Assembly: GCF_958450345.1 (NCBI RefSeq)
Contig: NC_088780.1
Span: 155,292,726-155,356,725 of the forward strand
DNA length: 64,000 bases
Direction: 5' to 3'
Source: Calliphora vicina
Lineage: Eukaryota; Arthropoda; Insecta; Diptera; Calliphoridae
A program made the translations under genes and the position numbers. The number at the start of each line of letters is the position of its first letter. Position 1 is the stretch's first letter. This document shows positions 58,571 to 64,000 of this stretch, in pieces. Below the pieces are notes generated by a model, which did not search any database, had not been told where the DNA came from, and saw nothing but the letters and a program-made list of their open reading frames with translations.

Positions 58571-59455
58571 GATACTTACCCTTCAAAATAACATATAAGT
58601 TATTAAAAACAAAAACCGCGTTCAAAAAATACGCTATCTGTTTTAAATCATGCACCCAGTACAATTTCCCATAGGTTTTTCTATATTTTCAGGTCAATTT
58701 AAAACATGTATCGCAATGGATTGTAATCACTCGATTACAACCCAACAGGTGTGATTGGGGTCTTTGTGGTGATGTAATCTCTATTCTCATCACTGCGTCT
58801 TAAATTGTATTTGTATTCATCAAAAAAGAGAACAACAGTATTCCATTTCTGTCTCGAACAGTTTAAAAGATCTTTGGCAAATTTTATGCTAGCAGTACGA
58901 TTTTTTGGAATTAATTTTTAATATTAGATTTTTAATAACATCCCGGGGAGTTATTTTTGGGAATTTATTAAACTCTCTTGCTATTAAATTATCATATCTT
59001 GGAGTAGTTTTACGAGGACTCCCCAAATATTTGTATAATTTTTTAAACAGCTAATTTATTAGTTGAATTCAGCACTAAAATCGTTTATTATTTAGGTTTT
59101 TAAATTTTCGCAAAAAGAAATTATAAAAATAAAATAAATGTTGAAGTTAAATTAAAACATCAGGCTTTTTTTATTACAGACTTTTCTTACATATTCTTTT
59201 GTTTTTACATATTATTTTTATTTTTAGGCTTTTTGATTACATTTAAAAGTTTCCATTGTTTTGACAATGTTATGAATATAAAGACATTCTTGCTATAAGT
59301 GATTTTTTTTTAAACTTTAATTCTAAATATTTTATATATTTTAATAGAAAACCTAGAAAATTTTAATTTATCTCTGAAATAATTTAATTTAATTTATCTC
59401 GGAATATAGTTTTCAAATAAAGTTTCCATTGTATTGTCACCCACTGTATGTATGT
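58571..59455 (-). mobile_element. Tc1-like transposon remnant (minus)
   Basis: Minus-strand broken text LGSPRKTTPRYDNLI (about 59020), ITPRDVIKN (58950), SIKFAKDLLNCSRQKWNTVV (about 58890-58835) and LFFDEYKYNLRRSD (58830-58790) covers the Tc1 DNA-binding linker to the first catalytic Asp. TATTGTCACCCACTGTATG near 59435 resembles the terminus at 6.21 kb. The second half is lost. Confidence 0.65.
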
Positions 59456-60276
59456 TTGTATGTTGCCATGAGTCTACTTTTGTGTGGTGTGTCTTTAACA
59501 CACAATGGGGGTTATGAAATGTTAAAGTAAAGAAAACTAAAATCTTTAAATGTAACATTTCGATGCTATTGGGGCGTATGAGTGTTACAGATTAAAATCA
59601 GTTATAAATGAGAGTAAACAAATTAAAAGCAAGTAAAAGTTGTTTTGTTAACAAATGTGTTTCTACCCCATTACATTTAGAAATTCTTAGAGATAAAAAC
59701 CAGCAAAGAAATTAAAGACAATTTATTGTATAAAAATTAATAGTAGCAAAGTTAACTAAATTATTAAGTATACGCTACCAACTTTTAACATCAATCATAC
59801 ATGTATGAAAAACTTAAGCTTTCAAAATATTGTTGGCAGCTTAAGCTGCTTAAAACTCAAAATTTAATTAAAAATTAAAAAAAATGCTTTATACAGCTGC
59901 ATATTTACACCCACCTTAATCGTAGTCGTAACAAATCAATTAATATTTATTTTGTAAAAAAAATAAATAAATTTTATTTTTACCTTATTGAAATTTTATT
60001 GAACAAAATTTGCACGATACATAAAATTTTACATTGAAAAGATAAAAAAAAACTTAAAACAAATTGCCATCATATTTACGAGTGCAATGCAAAAAATAAC
60101 AAGAGCAACAACAAACAGCAACAACCAATTTGTATGTTTTTATTTTGCTTGTGTATGTATCTGTCAAAATTAATAAAATAGTACTTTAATAAAATATGCT
60201 CAAATATTATCACAACAGCAGCAACAACAACAACAACTAAAACCAACTCAGACATTAATACACAAACAGTCGTACA
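59456..60276. other. Intergenic with CAA repeats
   Basis: No gene. CAACAACAAACAGCAACAAC (60107-60126) and CAGCAGCAACAACAACAACA (60216-60235) are simple repeats. 59775-59800 and 59815-59835 are AT-rich. Nothing else recognised. Confidence 0.45.
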
Positions 60277-62033
60277 TATGGGCAATTCCATGTCATCGTA
60301 CGTGACATTTGTACGCCTATAGAGAGGAATAGATTTTGCAAAAATAAGAGTATCTAAAAAATAATTTTTGTTCCTTTCAAAGGGCACTTTATTTTAAAAA
60401 AATAATACGAACTTTTGAACAATTGTTGTCCAAAATATCGAGCGAAATAAGGCTATATATTGATTTCCCGACCTTTTTTGATTCCCTGGAATCGGTAACA
60501 TTTTTCTCTACATTTCCGGGTACCCGGCTATTCCCGAAATATATAATAATACTGTAAACTATGAATATTATAGCAAAATTCATATAAAAACTTAGTTCAT
60601 TTCATAAATCCATTTCCAATATCTAATTCTTTAGCTTCCTTCAAAAGCTTCATTTAAATTGAATTAATTTTGAAGTTAATTAATAACAGAATTTATTTAA
60701 ACTTTGAATGATTAAGTTGTTGTTGATTTAAATCTACTACAAATTGAGTTAAAGTATTTTTTTCATCATTCGGTTTTATTTAGCTTTTAATCATTTTCAA
60801 AATGAATTGAAAAAAAAATTCTTAAGCCTTTTAGTGAAAGGAATGAATTCAATACATTTAACTGAATAGTTAAGAGATAAAAAACTGACAATCTCGAAAA
60901 TTTCCACTCATTATAAAGCTGTCATTGTTACCAAGGACTATTGCTTTGTTTCCTTTCAAGGCCAAAATCAATTCTATACTTGAAAATACATAATGGTGTG
61001 CCGCCATCAAAAGTAGGGGCCTTTGTTCTACTAGTGTTTTCTGGAATAATTCGCACCGGTCTTGGCATTGAAGATTATTCACCTTTATTTCTAGATCGTG
61101 CAGTTTCCCATATGCTTTTTTAAATGTTCATTCGAAAAATCCCAAATAAATAATAATAAGCGGTCTATTATTGCCGAGACATAAACGAAACTGTAAAAAA
61201 AAATTCACTTTTTTTAAAAAAAAAAATAGAGTTCCAATTTGTTTTCTTTGTAGTTTCGTCAGTTTTTAATTCCCGGGAATTCCAACTAAAAATCCTGGGA
61301 ATCAAGTAGTGATTCCGGATTTACAATCCGTCATATTTAAATAAAAACAATCATTGGATGGTTAAAAGGTTATTCGGGAATACAAAATTAGTATTTTAGT
61401 AAAATAGTTTTAAGCTAAATTCCCAATTTTAAATTTGATAAATTCACTGAAATTTATTGTTGGGGGATAAGCTAGTTCCTATGCGCATGTCACTGGTTGC
61501 TTAGTCCAGAACATCAGGAAACCTTTTCTCAAAAGGCTTTAGAAAAACTAAAGATATACAAATAAAACTATAGAGTGTTTGAGAATTACAGACATCAAGC
61601 ATTATTTGTAAAAATATCAAAGCTTAAACAAAACACCAACAATAAACCGTGATTTATCTTTTATTACATTTCCTTACGATTTTATAATAAATTAAATATA
61701 ATGTCGTACGCGACATACCGTACGTGACAGATTTTTCTCTTATAGTAAAACCATATATATTCTGTAAATATTTGTACATATTTATAATTTCATACTATTT
61801 GCTAATTGGGCGCTTAGTTTTCGCCGCCATTTTAGCCTAAAACATCCTAATTAAATTATAAAATTAAAAATATTCAGTTTAAACTATTATTTTTGCCCTT
61901 AAAATGATGTAATAAGCTCTAAATACCTTTACATAGTACATTGTTAGTATTTTCTCCTGTTCAGATCTTAAAAAAAGTTAAAGGGATTTTTGTTTTTTCA
62001 GTAATGGTTGTCATTCTCGTGGAATTGCCCATA
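60277..62033. mobile_element. GGGCAATTCC-ended DNA element (1.76 kb) containing a nested hAT-type element
   Basis: Left end TATGGGCAATTCCATGTC, right end the inverse TATGGGCAATTCCACGAG. ATAT lies outside the GGGCAATTCC core on both sides, so a short duplication is possible. The left part is shared with the truncated copy at 35081-35383. A CCCGGG-ended element occupies 60466-61310. GTACGTGACA words occur near both ends (60299, 61721). No transposase text was recognised in what remains. Superfamily unassigned. Confidence 0.7.
60466..61310. mobile_element. CCCGGG-ended hAT-type non-autonomous element, copy 3 (nested)
   Basis: Left text TTTCCCGACC, CCCTGGAATCGGTAAC and CCGGGTACCCGGCTATTCCC; right text TTTTTAATTCCCGGGAATTC and CCTGGGAATC. 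Core 60600-60870 is AATTAATTC-type. Collinear with 45046-45809. The host element text is continuous at 35.2-35.33 kb, which identifies this as an insertion with loss of about 85 bp of host element sequence. Confidence 0.62.
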
Positions 62034-62945
62034 TAATAAGTACGTGTGGCTACAAAGAGAACTTACAGATTTTCATACTGGCATTTTAAAATGCGTGCAT
62101 TAAATAAAAATGTTTAAAAGTTTTAAATACATACAACTTAATACACATGCAAACAGATGTTTATACAATATATTATATACACATACATTTAAATTTAAAT
62201 ATACATGTGTATCTATGTACTTGTGTATGTATTAGTGTCTGTATATGTGTATAACAAACACTTGTGTACAAAAAAAAAAGATGGAAAAAAACAAAATAAA
62301 GAAGAAAAGTGTCATGGCTGGTGGCTAAATGTGCATGGATAATGTCTCACTTAACATACAGCTTTTGAAGAATGTTGCACGAATGAGATTTTCTTTTGCT
62401 TTTTGTTGTTGTTGCTGTTGTTGTTGTGTTTAATACAGATATAAAATAAAACTGGTTTAGTGGGTGCTGTTGGTGGGGCCCACCAAGCAGAAGCAGTGAT
62501 TTTAAAGTATTTAAAGTTTGTATTTTAAATTTAGTAAATTTACAAAGCACAGTGGTTTAGAATTATTTTGGATATATTGTCACGAAATTTCACAAGTGTG
62601 GAGCTGAGGTACTTTAGAGTTGATTTACAGTTGAATGGTCATCTCGGGTCTCACATTTTTAAAAAAATCGCCAAAAATTCATTTATGATCTGAATAAGCT
62701 GAAATTTAAAATATAAATAGTCCTTGAGAAGATCTACAAAAAATATGCTAATATGTTTGGTTATATCATATTTATTTTTTTTTTTAATTTTGCTCGATCG
62801 TTTTTTAGATATGGCGGGCCTATGGAGGGTCAAATTTTGTTTAAATATCAGCTATATTAGCGATAAAATTCAGAATAAAATTAAAATACTTGCTAACAAC
62901 AAAGTTTTTTGCTTCGTAAATGTCGAATTTTATGCCAAAAAAGCA
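62034..62945. other. Intergenic, nothing recognised
   Basis: Contains TGT/ACA-rich sequence (62150-62260), GTTGTTGTTGCTGTTGTTG (62404-62422) and homopolymers. 62720-62940 has text just before the mariner start that may be its 5' flank. No supportable gene. Confidence 0.4.
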
Positions 62946-62949
62946 ATAT

Positions 62950-63870
62950 AAGCAGGAAGTTTTGGTTTACTTCTTTAATTTGAAATAAAAAATGCCGCTG
63001 AAGCACATCAATTGCTCACCAAAGCTTATGGTGAATGTGTTCCATCGGTTTCAACATGCGAGAGATGGCTTGTGTAGTTCAGAAGTGGTGATTTTGACAG
63101 CGAAAACTAAGTTCGTCCAAAGGTCAACAAAGTTTAAAGACCAAGAATTGGAGGCATTACTCCATGAAAGTTGTTGTCAAACTCAACAAGAGCTTGCAAA
63201 ATTATTGGGAACTACTCAAGCAGCAATTTCAAAACGTTTGCAAGCAGCAGTATTCATCTAAACGCAGGGAAATTGGGTACCATACGAATTGTAGCCGAGA
63301 AACCTTGAAAGACGATTTTGTATGTCTAAAATGCATCTTGAACGCTATAAAGGAAAATAATTTTTGCACCAAATCTTTACATGCGATGAAAAATGGATCA
63401 GAAGCTTAAAAGATCCTATTTAAAGCCCGGTCAATCAGCCGAATCGACACCAAAGCCAAATACCCATGGAGTTAAGGATATTCTCTGTATTTGGTGGGAG
63501 CAAAAGGGTCCTATCTGTTATGAACTGCTGAAATCTTACCAGACCATCACAGGGAACCTGTACCGAACGTAACTGATTCATTTGAAGCGAGGTTTGGCAC
63601 AAAAAGGCACAAAATATTAGGCCAGATATGAAACAGTAATATTCACGACAGCGTTCGGTCACATGTTGCAATACCAGTTGTGGTTGGGAAATTTTGCCTT
63701 GCTCGCCTTGTAGTCCTAACCTTGCCCATTCCGATTACTATATATTTCGATCGATGTAGAACGATCTCTCAGGGACACGTTTCACTTTAGAACAGAGTTT
63801 CCGAAAAGAAAACTTCCCGCATATGACGGTTTGTTGACACAAAATTCGACATTTTCTAAGCAAAAAAAAC
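62950..63870 (+). mobile_element. Mariner (second family) remnant, forward orientation
   Basis: Left terminus region AAGCAGGAAGTTTTGG and right AAACTTCCCGCATATGAC near 63815. Plus strand in broken frames: AAEAHQLLTKAYGECVPSVS (about 62992-63052), TCERWLV, then QTQQELAKLLGTTQAAISKR (about 63178-63237), CDEKWI (63380-63397), IHGAK-like and CIWWEQKG (about 63487), then degenerate text. Same family as 57470-58570 but inverted. Several frameshifts and stops; inactive. Confidence 0.8.
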
Positions 63871-64000
63871 GTGGTTGTTTACACTACAAAGTTCAGTAAC
63901 ACCACTATGTGATAAAAGACCCGTGTCTCCCAGTTTTGCCCAAAGTCATGCACTTTTTTTATTTGGGGCCTCGGTGTCAAAAGAAGTGATAATTTTCTCA

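Overview
This 64 kb window is eukaryotic, strongly AT-rich nuclear DNA, most likely from a higher (brachyceran) fly; a calyptrate such as a blowfly or house-fly relative is my best guess. The spliced gene models are insect-like with GT-AG introns. All three recognisable genes are close relatives of Drosophila genes. The intergenic space is long and packed with decayed DNA transposons (mariner, Tc1, hAT, Helitron, many MITEs) and one I-like LINE. There is no bacterial-type operon, CRISPR array, rRNA or tRNA that I could recognise.

Layout: (1) 92-2942, minus strand: atlastin (atl), five coding exons, complete (533 aa), an ER-membrane fusion GTPase. (2) 2.95-11.6 kb: divergent intergenic or 5' region between atl and the next gene, with a foldback MITE, a DDxD mariner remnant, a Tc1 remnant and hAT-type repeats. 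(3) 11.6-15.2 kb, plus strand: a Wsck-like receptor pseudokinase (WSC domain, fibronectin III region, one transmembrane helix, degenerate tyrosine kinase), two coding exons, with a mariner fragment in the intron. (4) 15.4-30.6 kb: gene-poor. It holds a Tc1-type transposon at 16.4-18.0 kb with a near-complete transposase, a DDxD mariner, two PIF/Harbinger-like MITEs and a local tandem array near 24.5-25.3 kb. (5) 30.65-33.67 kb, minus strand: a secreted alkaline phosphatase, three coding exons, with a good TATA/Inr promoter and a diverged minisatellite just beyond its 3' end. (6) 34-64 kb: no host gene found. This is a nested transposon landscape with several hAT-type elements with 8-bp target duplications, Helitrons, mariners in both orientations, large foldbacks, an I-like LINE with (TAA)n tail, and CAA/GTT-rich simple-sequence stretches.

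The three genes are not an obvious functional unit: atlastin shapes the ER, Wsck is a cell-surface pseudokinase, and alkaline phosphatase is secreted. atl and Wsck are head-to-head; Wsck and the phosphatase are tail-to-tail.

I found no convincing new multi-gene biological system. The most novel-looking material is transposon structure: an abundant ACAAGTAAG...GGGTATA family with terminal hairpins, a GGGCAATTCC-ended element with a usable comparison copy, a 491-bp near-perfect palindrome, and a set of short hAT derivatives with readable target-site duplications. All domain calls are from reading the sequence; no database search was run.
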